DNA of 32,399 nucleotides, taken from contig JAHEJI010000039.1 of the NCBI GenBank assembly GCA_024638965.1, positions 1 to 32,399 on the forward strand, given 5' to 3'. Below the pieces are notes generated by a model. That model was not told the origin of the DNA, did no database searches, and saw nothing but the letters and a program-made list of their open reading frames with translations. The stretch comes from Planctomycetaceae bacterium (lineage in GTDB: Bacteria; Planctomycetota; Planctomycetia; Pirellulales; Pirellulaceae). The position numbers and the translations under genes were made by a program. Shown here one piece after another: positions 17,094-28,100 of the stretch (position 1 is its first letter; the number at the start of each line of letters is the position of its first letter).

Positions 17094-20000
17094 TTAGGTT
17101 CTGAAAGGCCCTCGAACTGATTTTCTTGCCTGGAAGAGCAGGTTAACAGACGGAACGAAGTACAGTGCAATCAGAGTGGCCCCGAAGACACCAGCCGAAA
17201 CGACGATGGCGAGCGGAGGCCAAAATTTTCCACCATAAATGACCAATGGCAAAAAGCCAATCATTGTAGTGAACGTGGTAGTCAGAATGTGCCGCGTGCA
17301 ACCGATAACCACGTCTTCAAGACTTTTGGGTTGTTCCGACTCCCCAAGTTGCGGGACCGCCGTTGCGTCGTTGCTCGGCTCATCGTTCAAAAGAGAACTT
17401 TCCCGAATATTATCATTTGCACGTATCGCAGCCAGAACAACGATCGAGTCATTGATGGCAACTCCAATCAGCCCCATGGTGCCGACGATCGCCATGAATC
17501 CAAACGGGAATTCAAACCAATAAAGGGCCAGTGGCGCAAGACCGATCGCCAAACCACCAACGGACGCAATCACGAACGCGGACCGAAACGACCCCAACGT
17601 CGCGACAAGCGTCAAAAGCATTATTGAAAACAATACGACCGCGTTGACAATCAAGGCGGCAATGGCCTGGGTTCGTTTTTCCGTTTCGCCGCCAAACTCA
17701 AGTCGGTAATTTCCTGGCAAAGCGAATTCAGATTGCTGCAGTGTCTTTTTAATTTCATCGGTTACTGCAGAAGGCAAAGCGCCAGCCTGCAAGTAAGCCT
17801 TGACTTCATTAACGCGCTGACCATCAATTCGAATGATTGCCCCCACGTCAGATTTGAGCTGGAAGTCACCAAAGTTGCCCAGCAAGGGAGCGCTTGCTGC
17901 AACGCGTTTTATTTGACCTGAGGGATTGCCCAAATTTTGCGGAGTTGGAACTGCTTGTTTCGGCGAAGCGATGGTCATTGCTGATAATGTCTCGACGATT
18001 GATCTGTTTGAGTAATCGACTCTCACGTGAACGGGGATCTGTTCACCCTGGTCAAAAAATGAGCCAGCTTTTGCTCCCTCCAAACATGTATAGAGAAACT
18101 TGGAAACTTCTTTCGGTGTGAGTTGCGTCTCACGCATCAGGCCTTGGTCGAGGTTAAGTGACAACTTTGGGATGCTACTTCCCAAATCGGATCGGGTGTG
18201 CGTCACGTAAACGTTCTCAGATAGCATGGTGCGAATCTGATTCCCAATATCTTGCAATTGCGCAAGGTCGTCGCCGAAGATTCGCACTTCGACAGGAGCG
18301 TCGAAAGGCGGCCCCTGCTCGAGCTTGCGAACCAGAACTCGGGCGTCCAAGACCTGCGAGTCAATCTGCGCCTGCAAGTCATTGACCAATTCGTCAATGT
18401 TGGAATCTGCTTCAATGTCGACGAACGCTTGCGCATAATAAGGGCTGTTTCGACGGCGCGGCACGACGTTGTAAAAAAACGTGGGGGCACTTTGACCGAG
18501 AAACCAGTGTTGCCGAAGGACTCGATTGTCTTTGGCAACGATCGACGTTACCCGTTTTGTTGATTCTCGAACGGCATCCAACGTTCCCGAGGCCGGTAAT
18601 TCAAGTTCAATCTGGATTTGTGCGCGATCTGAGGCTGGGAAAAACTCCTTTTCCAGATGCTGTGCCGAATAGAATCCGAGCACCGGAAGAGCCACGCCCA
18701 CCAAAACTCCGAGGATCGGCCAGCGAAAAGTCATTCGCAGAGTTTGACGGTACAACCATGTCAGAGGACTCAGGCGAATTCCATATTCGAACACACCTTG
18801 ACGTCGGGCGCTTACACCCACCACAGACACGAGTTGTGGAATCACCGTCATCGCCAACAAAAATGAAGCCCCAATTGCGAGGATCACACTGACGGCTAAC
18901 GAACCAACAAATTCACCTGACGGTCCTGGCATCGTCGCGATCGGAAGAAAAGCCAAAATCGTCGTCAACGTCGAACCCAGCAACGGCACTCGCAAATGTC
19001 GAACCGCATCGAGCATCGCGGTCAATGGCTTGTTGCCGCCAAAAATGCGCGAACGCACCTCTTCGACGATGACGATGGAATTATCAATTAACAACCCGAG
19101 TGCCACGATCAACCCGGTTATCGATATTTGGTGGATTGGAATCGACATCATTCGCAATCCGCACATGACCAGGCATGCAGAAAGCGGTAGCGAAATGGTG
19201 ACGACAATCATGCATCGCCAGCCCATCAGCAAAAACACAATCGCTGCCACGGCTGCCGTGCTGATGCCAAGATTTCTCAGCAAGATGAGCATTCTTTGAT
19301 GAATGTGTTCACTTTGTTTGAATAAAGGGACGACGGCGTATTCATCAGCGAACTCTGTCTCAAATTGATCGATAGCGCGATCTAGTCGCTCTGCCCAAAG
19401 GTCTACCCGCGCATCATTGTCGACCATAACACCCAGCACGATGGACTGCTTGCCGTTGATAATCGCTGCAGTCGTTTGAGGGACGGGGGTCCTTTTGGCC
19501 ACTCTCGCAATATCAGAAATTTGAACGGGTTCTAAAATCTTGGGAGATCGAATGAAGGTGTTTTCGATCTGCTGAACCAGCTGGCCGGGCTCCTCGACTT
19601 GGATCATCACTTGCATACCCTCCTGCTCACTGTTGCCCGCAGGAACAGCTTTGCCTTCAGCAATCTGTTGAGCGATCGCACCGACCGAGGCACCCAAAGA
19701 TGCAAGTGTTGTTGGAGTAACACTGACCGTGATCTCTTCTCCGGAGTCCCCAAAGAGCTCGACCGATTCCGTTGCGTCGAGATTGAGGATTGTTTTGCAA
19801 AGTTCCCTCGCAAGCCGCCGATGTTGAAACGGATTGGGGCCACGATTGGTCTCCGGCACAATCGCAAGAATTGCCGCGAATGCTTTGAGGGGAAAGACAT
19901 TCAATTCGAGTTCGGTGCAGCCGTCAGGTAGTTGACTTGCGTTGTCAGACAATTTGCTTTTGATGGAAGTCCAAACACGGGTCGGATCGTCGACGCGGTC

Positions 20001-20285
20001 TTTGAGTTCGACGACGATGCTCGCGACATTGGCGCGAGTGTTTGTGCGGACTTGTTTGATTTCTGAGAATTCATTCAACCACCGCTCGATTGGAACGGTT
20101 ATCGATGATTCAATTTCAACTGGGCCAGCTCCGTGAAGCTCCGCTGTGATGACCGCAACTCGACGCTTCAGGATGGGGTCTTCCAGTCGAGGCATCACTG
20201 CCAGACAGGACACGCCGGCGACAAGAATGGTTACAATAATAAGCCAGACGATTCGCGGATTTTGGTAAAGATATCGCGTAATCAC
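17094..20285 (-). CDS. RND-family efflux permease (AcrB/HAE1-like)
   Basis: 1063 aa; MITRYLYQNPRIVWLIIVTILVAGVSCLAVMPRLEDP start, two porter/TM halves, GLIVALGLLIDNSIVIVEEV and GLIGVAINDSIVVL motifs. Confidence 0.93.
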   Translation of the reverse strand: MITRYLYQNPRIVWLIIVTILVAGVSCLAVMPRLEDPILKRRVAVITAELHGAGPVEIESSITVPIERWLNEFSEIKQVRTNTRANVASIVVELKDRVDDPTRVWTSIKSKLSDNASQLPDGCTELELNVFPLKAFAAILAIVPETNRGPNPFQHRRLARELCKTILNLDATESVELFGDSGEEITVSVTPTTLASLGASVGAIAQQIAEGKAVPAGNSEQEGMQVMIQVEEPGQLVQQIENTFIRSPKILEPVQISDIARVAKRTPVPQTTAAIINGKQSIVLGVMVDNDARVDLWAERLDRAIDQFETEFADEYAVVPLFKQSEHIHQRMLILLRNLGISTAAVAAIVFLLMGWRCMIVVTISLPLSACLVMCGLRMMSIPIHQISITGLIVALGLLIDNSIVIVEEVRSRIFGGNKPLTAMLDAVRHLRVPLLGSTLTTILAFLPIATMPGPSGEFVGSLAVSVILAIGASFLLAMTVIPQLVSVVGVSARRQGVFEYGIRLSPLTWLYRQTLRMTFRWPILGVLVGVALPVLGFYSAQHLEKEFFPASDRAQIQIELELPASGTLDAVRESTKRVTSIVAKDNRVLRQHWFLGQSAPTFFYNVVPRRRNSPYYAQAFVDIEADSNIDELVNDLQAQIDSQVLDARVLVRKLEQGPPFDAPVEVRIFGDDLAQLQDIGNQIRTMLSENVYVTHTRSDLGSSIPKLSLNLDQGLMRETQLTPKEVSKFLYTCLEGAKAGSFFDQGEQIPVHVRVDYSNRSIVETLSAMTIASPKQAVPTPQNLGNPSGQIKRVAASAPLLGNFGDFQLKSDVGAIIRIDGQRVNEVKAYLQAGALPSAVTDEIKKTLQQSEFALPGNYRLEFGGETEKRTQAIAALIVNAVVLFSIMLLTLVATLGSFRSAFVIASVGGLAIGLAPLALYWFEFPFGFMAIVGTMGLIGVAINDSIVVLAAIRANDNIRESSLLNDEPSNDATAVPQLGESEQPKSLEDVVIGCTRHILTTTFTTMIGFLPLVIYGGKFWPPLAIVVSAGVFGATLIALYFVPSVNLLFQARKSVRGPFRT

Positions 20286-21337
20286 TCGGAGGCTTCCTCG
20301 TCAATGCTTGTTCCGCCATTTTGAATGATCTGCGGTTCAACTTCCTGGCCAGGAACAACGCGGTGGATTCCATTCGAGATAGCCAGCGCGCCATCCAATT
20401 TGTTTCCGTCGACCAAAGCTTCATCATCGGTAATCTGGACAATTGTCACGAGCTTTCGCACGACAATGCTTTTTCCGTTGTTCGTTTCCACCACGAGTAA
20501 AGACCAGATCCCTTCGCCGCTTCGTTCAAGCGCACTCAGTGGCACCCAAAATCCGGAATTGTCGATTTGATAATTGAACCTGACTTCGACTGTTTGGCCA
20601 AACCGGTATTCGATGTTTGACAAATCAGATTTGATATCGAACCAGAATGAGACGCTGCCGGCATTTTCCATTTTCGACTTTTCGGCGAGGTTTCCAACGA
20701 CGGCCACGTCGTCCAGTACGAAATTAACCTCGAGGTCGGTATCGACGAAACGCGCGACTCGACTTGGCAAGTTGATATTTACTTTTGGGTTTTTCGAATC
20801 AAGGATTCGAAGAACCGGAGACTGAGCGCGGATCAAGCTGTTTTCGTAGGCGAATGTTTCGTCAACGACGCAGTCAAAAGGGGCGACGATGCGCCGTGCC
20901 TGAATTTGCTCGTCCAGCCCAGCTATTCTTTGCTGAAGCTCTCGTTGATTCGGGACTTGCGCGAGCTGTGACTGCAGGGACTGCTTCTGTTCTTCCAAAA
21001 CGTCCACGTCCAATTCAGCCAATGATTCATTGGATCCGACGGCTTGCCCACGGGGGGCAATAAACTTTAGTTTTCCGGGTGCCGTGAACGCTACCAATCG
21101 AGTGCGGTTAGGCTCTAGTACCCCGAAATATGTGGCCGTTTTCACCGTTTCGTTGACTTTCTTCAGTGCGATTGCATTGATCGCAAGGGGCTGTTTTTCT
21201 GCCTTTACGATGGGATCAACTTGCTCTCGGCAGCCTGCGAAACTGATGAATAATAAAACGCTCAAATAGATCATAACAAACGGAGTCTGAACTATAGTAA
21301 ACGTTATTCGAAAGCTCACGTGACGTCGTCCTTTCAT
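20282..21337 (-). CDS. RND periplasmic adaptor / membrane fusion protein, probable lipoprotein
   Basis: 351 aa; lipobox-like FAGC, lipoyl/hairpin region, beta-barrel; overlaps the RND start by 4 nt. Confidence 0.88.
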   Translation of the reverse strand: MKGRRHVSFRITFTIVQTPFVMIYLSVLLFISFAGCREQVDPIVKAEKQPLAINAIALKKVNETVKTATYFGVLEPNRTRLVAFTAPGKLKFIAPRGQAVGSNESLAELDVDVLEEQKQSLQSQLAQVPNQRELQQRIAGLDEQIQARRIVAPFDCVVDETFAYENSLIRAQSPVLRILDSKNPKVNINLPSRVARFVDTDLEVNFVLDDVAVVGNLAEKSKMENAGSVSFWFDIKSDLSNIEYRFGQTVEVRFNYQIDNSGFWVPLSALERSGEGIWSLLVVETNNGKSIVVRKLVTIVQITDDEALVDGNKLDGALAISNGIHRVVPGQEVEPQIIQNGGTSIDEEASE

Positions 21338-21372
21338 CTCGCAACGACAACTCTTGGCAAAACGTGTTTCAG

Positions 21373-21404
21373 GGTGAAACTCGTTTTCTTGGTGAAACTC
21401 GTTT
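21373..21404. promoter_or_regulatory. Direct repeat ggtgaaactcgttt x2 (18-bp period) in the divergent intergenic region
   Basis: 21373-21386 and 21391-21404 identical; AT-rich TATAATATAAT follows at 21414-21424. Confidence 0.5.
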
Positions 21405-21463
21405 GTTACGAAATATAATATAATTAACTAATTCGACTTTTGAGGAGACTGCAAAGAGATTAG

Positions 21464-23131
21464 ATGCTTCGAAGAAATAATTGCGCCACCGAACTAGCAT
21501 CCGACCTTGGTCTTCGCGGCAGCCCACTAAACCTAAGGAAGTTTAACGGGTCGGTCAATGGAAACGACAACGTGACGCTCGATCTGAGCGGCGAAGATGC
21601 CGATCGGATCGCTGCCTCTGTCGACACGGTTACCAACGCAATCATTGACAAACAAGTTGTTTATGGCGTGACCACCGGTTTCGGTGGAATGTCCGACTGT
21701 CGAATTGAATGCCACGATGCCGCCGCACTCCAAGGTAACCTGCTTACGTTCCTCGCGGCTGGTGCCGGGCCGGAGATCGATCCATGTCATACTCGCGGCG
21801 CGATGCTTCTGCGAGCCAACGTTTTGTTACAAGGTAAATCGGGGATTCGTCTCGAGCTCATTGAACGACTGATCAAGTTTCTAAACGCCGATGCCACACC
21901 AATCGTGCGAGAATATGGTTCGATCGGGGCAAGCGGTGACTTGGTTCCATTGGCAACCATCGCGCGGGCGATCACCGGACAAGCCGGAAAAGTCAAAGTC
22001 CGAATCGGTGACGACGTTAGTGACGCGGCAACGGTGCTTGAACAACTTGAATTGCAACCGATCGAGCTGCGAGCCAAAGAAGGATTGGCGCTGGTCAATG
22101 GAACATCATTCTCATCCGCGATCGCCGCTAACTCGACCATCGCCGCAAGGCAAGCGTTGGCAATCAGTTTTGTCGTTCAATCAATCTTGATGCGGGCGCT
22201 GCAAGTCGACCTCGATCCTTTCCAGGCCTTCGTTCACGAAAACAAACCGCATCCCGGGCAAATTTGGAGCGCACAGGTCATTCGCGACTTGCTTAGCGAT
22301 GGTGTCGCGCTGCCTAGTTGTCCCTCCGAAATGGTTCAAGATCGCTACTCGCTTCGGTGTTTTCCGCAGTATGCCGGTTCAATCGTCGAAGGCATCGCGC
22401 GAGTTCAGAATGTAGTCGAAACGGAAATGAACTCGGTCTCGGACAATCCCTTGGTCGATCCGGACACCGGCCAGTTTTACCAAAGCGGAAATTTTCTCGG
22501 TCAGTACATCGGAATCGCCATGGACGACCTACGGCGATTTATTGGATTGCTTGCCAAACACCTCGATGTACAGATCGCCAGCGTCGTAGCACCTGAATTC
22601 AATCATGGATTGAGTCCGTCACTTCGCGGTAACGATGATCGCTCTTTCAACATGGGTTTGAAAGGCCTGCAGATCTGTGGCAACTCAATCATGCCGATGC
22701 TGACTTATTTGGGCAATCCAATCGTCGAGCATTTTCCGACCCACGCTGAACAGTTTAACCAAGACATTAATGGACTGAGTTGGGGCGCGGCCAACATGGC
22801 TTGGAAATCAGTGGGCATGTTTCAGCATTATCTTGCCGTCGCATCGATTTTTGCGGTTCAGTCGATCGACTTGCGTGCAAAATCGAAGCTAGGACATTTT
22901 GACGGTAGCCAACTGCTGGGAGCGATTAACCGACAGTTCTACAAAGCTGTATGCGGATTGCTATCGGTCGAGCCTACCGGAGAGCGCCCGCTACTGTTCG
23001 ATGATACTGACCGTTGGATTGAACAAGACATCGAGCGGATAACGCAAGACATCGTCAAGCAGGATCAACTCTTCAAATCGATCCTCCCCATTATTGAGTC
23101 GTTTGATCAGTTCTGTGATGAGACGATTTAA
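21464..23131 (+). CDS. MIO-dependent aromatic amino acid ammonia-lyase (PAL/TAL/HAL family, probably Phe-preferring)
   Basis: 555 aa; GSIGASGDLVPLA (MIO-forming ASG at 21929-21937), VYGVTTGFGG, NLLTFLAAG (FL selectivity pair), NSVSDNPLVD, NMGLKGLQICGNSIMP, FPTHAEQFNQ. Confidence 0.95.
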   Translation: MLRRNNCATELASDLGLRGSPLNLRKFNGSVNGNDNVTLDLSGEDADRIAASVDTVTNAIIDKQVVYGVTTGFGGMSDCRIECHDAAALQGNLLTFLAAGAGPEIDPCHTRGAMLLRANVLLQGKSGIRLELIERLIKFLNADATPIVREYGSIGASGDLVPLATIARAITGQAGKVKVRIGDDVSDAATVLEQLELQPIELRAKEGLALVNGTSFSSAIAANSTIAARQALAISFVVQSILMRALQVDLDPFQAFVHENKPHPGQIWSAQVIRDLLSDGVALPSCPSEMVQDRYSLRCFPQYAGSIVEGIARVQNVVETEMNSVSDNPLVDPDTGQFYQSGNFLGQYIGIAMDDLRRFIGLLAKHLDVQIASVVAPEFNHGLSPSLRGNDDRSFNMGLKGLQICGNSIMPMLTYLGNPIVEHFPTHAEQFNQDINGLSWGAANMAWKSVGMFQHYLAVASIFAVQSIDLRAKSKLGHFDGSQLLGAINRQFYKAVCGLLSVEPTGERPLLFDDTDRWIEQDIERITQDIVKQDQLFKSILPIIESFDQFCDETI

Positions 23132-25134
23132 TGAACATCTGTGAAAGCCTGTCAGTTTCTGCCAATCTTTTTCCCGACCAAACTGCGATTGTGTTTGGTC
23201 GTCAGCAATTGAATTACCGGCGATTGAACGCGCTTTCGATCTCAGCGGCCCAGCATCTGGTTGATTGCGGCATCCGGCCGGGCGATCGAGTCGCGTTGAT
23301 GTTGTCCAATGCACCTTCGTTTCCAATCTGGTACTACGCGACGCTTCGAATTGGTGCAATTGCGGTGTCGGTCAGCACCCGGTTGGCACCGTCCGAAGTC
23401 GAGTTCGTCGTCTCTGATTGCGAAGCGAAAGCATTTATCGGTAGCGAAGCGGCTTTCGATTCCGTCCAGTCCGCGTTGCCTAAATGCGTCATGGCAATTT
23501 TTGCCATTGATGATGCAACCGGAGATCCAACGCAGTCCGACCAGCAAGTTACCCCGCTAGCCGACCACAGCGAAACCAATGATTGGTATCGCGCCGAGCC
23601 AAACGAGCCCGCTTTGATCTTGTACACATCAGGCACGACCGGGTTCCCAAAAGGTGCGACGCTTTCGCATGCCAATGTCCGCTCCAACGTGCATGCCTTC
23701 AATCACCTGTGCAATATGCAGCCGGAAGATCGCGTGTTGTTGGCTGTTCCGTTGTTTCATTGTTTTGGCCAAAACGCTTTACTCAACTCGGTGTTGAATG
23801 TGGGCGGCATGATTGTGCTGCAGGAGCGGTTTGACCTCAACGAATCAAAGCGATTGATTTTCGAGCATCGCGTTTCGCAACTTTACGGTGTGCCGATGAT
23901 GTTCAGCTTGATGCTGGAAAGCTGCACGCCCGATGATCTCGCCAGCGTCAATTATTGTTTCTCTGCCGCGGCAACCTTGCCGATTCAGACATCTCTCGCG
24001 TGGCAAGAAAAATTCGGTATGCCGATCTACGAGGGGTACGGATTGACCGAGACCTCTCCATTCGCCAGCTACAACCACCGCATCAAGTTCACCCCCGGTT
24101 CTATCGGCATGCCCATCGACTCGGTCGAAATCAAGATTGCTGACACTGAAACGGGGGAAAGCTGTCCCGCTGGTGAATTGGGCGAGATTGCCATCCGCGG
24201 CCCCAACGTGATGCTAGGTTATTGGAATCGTCGCGAAGAAACGGCGGCGGCGATTCGAGATGGCTGGTTCCACTCGGGTGACATCGGCCGGATCGACGAG
24301 AATGGCTACTTATATATAGTCGATCGCGTTAAGGACATGATCACAGTCGGCGGGCTGAAGGTCTTCCCCGCGGAAGTCGAACGTATCTTGCTCGATCACG
24401 CAGCCGTTTCGAAGGCGGCGGTCATTGGTGTGCCGGATCCGGTGTTTGGCGAACAGGTCGTCGGTTACCTTGTGCTCGATTCAAACGCCGATCAACAACA
24501 ACAGCTTCAGGAAATCGAGCAGCACGCCAAGGCAAACCTTGGCAATTACAAAGTTCCACGTCGCTTGCTGGTGATCGACGAGCTTCCGCGCAACACGTCA
24601 GGCAAAGTGCTAAAAACCCGATTGCGTGAAATGGCGGCAGAACATCTGGAAATGCCTGAAGGAGTTTCGAGCATTTCGGATGCACAGCCAATTGCTGCGA
24701 ACCTGCAACCCGCTTCGCTAAAGGCGCGACTGGCAACATGCTACGAGTCAGAAAAAGGTCGAGTCGCACTGGAGTTCCTGCAAAACCAGATCCAGGAACT
24801 GTGCGAGTTCGACAAAAAGCCGGATCCCAAAGACTCGTTCATCGAGGCGGGACTCGATTCGCTTGCGATCGTTGGGCTCAGCGCTCAATTGCAAGTCGAA
24901 GTCGGCCCCGGTCAGACTTTGCCGCCGACGCTGCTGTTTGACTATCCACGGATCGTTGATCTGGCCGACTTCCTCGTGGAATCCATGGCCGACGAACCAA
25001 ATTCCGCCCCGCGACCCAACAAGACCACAACGAAAGCAGACGCCTCAAGACAACAATCTTCTGAGTTGCGTTCTGAAGTCGAACAGATGAGCGAAGAACA
25101 GGCCTTGGCCGAATTGATGAAGGAACTTGGTTAA
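23131..25134 (+). CDS. AMP-dependent acyl/aryl ligase with C-terminal carrier (ACP/PCP) domain and docking tail
   Basis: 667 aa; LYTSGTTGFPKGATLSH, YEGYGLTETSPFASYN, GWFHSGDIGRIDENGYLYIVDRVKDMI, PRNTSGKVLKTRLRE, carrier motif DSFIEAGLDSLAIV; start overlaps lyase stop (TAATG). Confidence 0.95.
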   Translation: MNICESLSVSANLFPDQTAIVFGRQQLNYRRLNALSISAAQHLVDCGIRPGDRVALMLSNAPSFPIWYYATLRIGAIAVSVSTRLAPSEVEFVVSDCEAKAFIGSEAAFDSVQSALPKCVMAIFAIDDATGDPTQSDQQVTPLADHSETNDWYRAEPNEPALILYTSGTTGFPKGATLSHANVRSNVHAFNHLCNMQPEDRVLLAVPLFHCFGQNALLNSVLNVGGMIVLQERFDLNESKRLIFEHRVSQLYGVPMMFSLMLESCTPDDLASVNYCFSAAATLPIQTSLAWQEKFGMPIYEGYGLTETSPFASYNHRIKFTPGSIGMPIDSVEIKIADTETGESCPAGELGEIAIRGPNVMLGYWNRREETAAAIRDGWFHSGDIGRIDENGYLYIVDRVKDMITVGGLKVFPAEVERILLDHAAVSKAAVIGVPDPVFGEQVVGYLVLDSNADQQQQLQEIEQHAKANLGNYKVPRRLLVIDELPRNTSGKVLKTRLREMAAEHLEMPEGVSSISDAQPIAANLQPASLKARLATCYESEKGRVALEFLQNQIQELCEFDKKPDPKDSFIEAGLDSLAIVGLSAQLQVEVGPGQTLPPTLLFDYPRIVDLADFLVESMADEPNSAPRPNKTTTKADASRQQSSELRSEVEQMSEEQALAELMKELG

Positions 25135-25141
25135 CCATCGC

Positions 25142-28100
25142 ATGACTGACAACGACCAACCACTTTCGCCGAACAAGCAGGCCCTGCTCAAGATCCGCGA
25201 ACTGAAACAACAGTTGGCGGCAGCCCAGGATTGCACGGGTGAACCAATCGCGATTGTCTCGATGGCTTGCCGGTTCCCGCGGACTTTGGACACACCCGAA
25301 AAGTTCTGGCAATCGCTGGTTGAGCAGCACGATCTCGTGGGCGAAATTCCAGACGACCGCTGGGATCTCGACGCGTTTCACGATGACGACCCGGATGTGC
25401 CCGGCAAGATGTACGCGCGGAAAGGCGTCTTCCTTGAAAACATTGACCAAATGGATCCCGAGTTCTTTGGCATCTCGCCGCGCGAAGCGACTTGGGTCGA
25501 TCCCCAGCAACGCTTGTTGATGGAAGTCGGCTGGGAGGCGATCGAGCGGGCTGGCTGGATTCCAGAAGATATCGGCGATCACACGGGAGTATTCGTCGGC
25601 TGGATGCACAACGACTATCAAAACGAAGCCAGCGATTCGTTTCTAAATCTCAATCCGTACATTGCCACCGGTGCCGCTGGCAGTTTCCTTTGCGGGCGAT
25701 TGGCCTATTACCTTGGATTGCAAGGCCCGAGTGTTGCGGTCGATACGGCCTGCTCGTCGTCACTGGTTGCATTGCATCTGGCGATTCAAAGCTTGCAACG
25801 GCGCGATTGCGATCGAGCACTTGTTGGTGGCGTAAATGCGATCTGTTCACCTACGACCAACATTTTGACTTGCAAGTTAAAGGCCCTCTCCCCTCAAGGT
25901 CACTCCCGCGCGTTCGACGCGGCAGCTGATGGTTATTTGCGCGGCGAAGGTTGCGGCGTGGTTACGCTTCGCCGTTTAAGCAACGCCGAAAAAGACGGCG
26001 ATCCGATTCTGGGCATCATTCGCGGTTCGGCGGTGGGACATAACGGTTTCAGTAGCGGGTTGACCGCTCCAAATCCAAAAGCCCAGGAAAAAGTCATTCG
26101 ACAAGCCCTCGAGCGTGCCGGTATCGATGCAACTCAAGTCGGTTATCTCGAAGCCCATGGAACTGGCACCGAATTGGGTGACCCGATCGAAGTCACTGCG
26201 GCGTCAGCCGCCTACGGCGCGAATCGAACGAAAGACAATCCGTTGCTGATTGGCTCGGTCAAAACAAACATCGGTCACCTCGAAGCGGCAGCTGGCATGG
26301 CGGGACTGATCAAAGTTCTGTTGGCGATGCAAAACGACTCGATTCCGGGACAAATGAACTTCGAGACGCCGAATCCACATATTCCATGGAACGAAATCCC
26401 AATCAAAGTTCTCACCGAACCGACCGCTTGGCCTGACAGGAACCGCCGCATCGCCGGCGTCAGCGCGTTCGGGATGAGCGGCACCAACGCCCATGTCGTG
26501 ATCGAAGCGTCGACAACAAATGGGCAAGCCAAACCGAAACAGGACATCACTGATCAAACGGTTGAAAACCAGCCTGCGGTCGTCACGCTTTCCGCCAAAA
26601 ACGATGAAGCAATTTTTGAATTGGCCGATGCCTATGCCCGATCAATTTCGCAAGTTAACTCGGCAACCGTATCTGAGTTTGCAGCCGCAACCAACACTAC
26701 CCGTAGCCACTTTGAACATCGCGCGGCAGTTGTGGCTAATTCAAAACAGGAAGCAGTCAGTCTGCTTCAGTCACTTAGCCGAGGAAGCAGCGAATCTCCT
26801 GTCTTTATGGATAACCGACGCCGGGCACCCCGAGTCGCCTGGCAGTTCACCGGCCAAGGCGCACAGTACGTGGGGATGGGGCGTCAGCTTTACCAATCGC
26901 AACCTGTTTTTCGCGACGCGATCGATCATTGCGATGCACAATTGAAATCACTTCGTGACGGCTCATTACTGGACGTCCTCTTCAATGACGAAAGCGAACA
27001 CCCCGCGATCAATAACACGCACTGGACGCAGCCAGCAATTTTCGCGTTGCAGATGGGTTTGGCCAAGTTGCTTGACAGCTGGAACCTCAAACCCGACGTT
27101 GTACTTGGTCATAGTGTTGGTCAATACGCGGCCGCTTGTGTTGCCGGCATCATGAGTTGGGATGACGGCTTGCGACTGATTGCCGAGCGTGGTCGTTTGA
27201 TTGGGGAACGGCCAAGCGGCGGACAAATGCTGGCTGTCTTTGCTCCCGTCGACGCAGTGCAACAGGCGATAGCCAGTGAGTCACAAGTTTCGCTCGCCGC
27301 GCTCAACGGAACGCACATTGTAGTCAGCGGCGACGAAGTCGCGATCGATCGCGTCGCTCAAGCTTTCATCGAACGCGGAATCCGCACAAAAAAGCTAACG
27401 ACCTCACACGCGTTCCATTCGCACTTGATGGATCCGGCACTAGATCCATTTGCTATGACCGCCGATCAAGTCGATTTTCAAACGGCGAAGATGCCGCTGG
27501 TTTGCAACGTGACGGGTCGGGTGTTGCCTGCCGACAAATTGCTTGACGGAAAATACTGGGCCGATCACATTCGTCAGGCTGTGCGGTTTGCCCCAAGTGT
27601 CGAAGCGGTTTCGGAACTTAATTGTGAGCTGTTGATCGAACTTGGCCCACAGTCCGTGCTCACTCGAATGGCCGCCGCCAACTGGAATCATCCTTCCGAA
27701 ACGTTGATTAGTTGCCTGCAAAAAGGGGACGACGCCAACCATTCGTTGGCTTTGGCGATCGCCCAGATGTACGTTCAAGGTGTCACGCCCGACTTCCGCG
27801 CAATGCACGGCGATCAGGAGTTCCCTCGAGTCGATCTGCCAACCTACCCGTTCCAGCGTCGACGTTTCTGGGGGCCCGATAAACCACGCGCTGCGCACGC
27901 CGAATATCATACGGCTCATCCGTTGCTCGGCAGCAAGATTTCGCTGGCGGGAACCGAACACGAAACACGTTACGAAGGATTCATCGATACCGACAGTCCC
28001 CCCTGGATGTCCGATCACAAGGTCATGAATGCAACGGTGCTGCCGGGTGCGGCACTGGTTGAAATGGCGATCGAAGCAGCAGGGTCACGTGCGATCGAAA

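Noticed and set aside
16443-17170. ORFs 16443-16634 (-) and 16964-17170 (-), and the ggtgggtggatc local repeat near 16550-16575
   Set aside because: No recognised motif, weak composition, and one overlaps the RND 3' end; the repeat is too short to interpret
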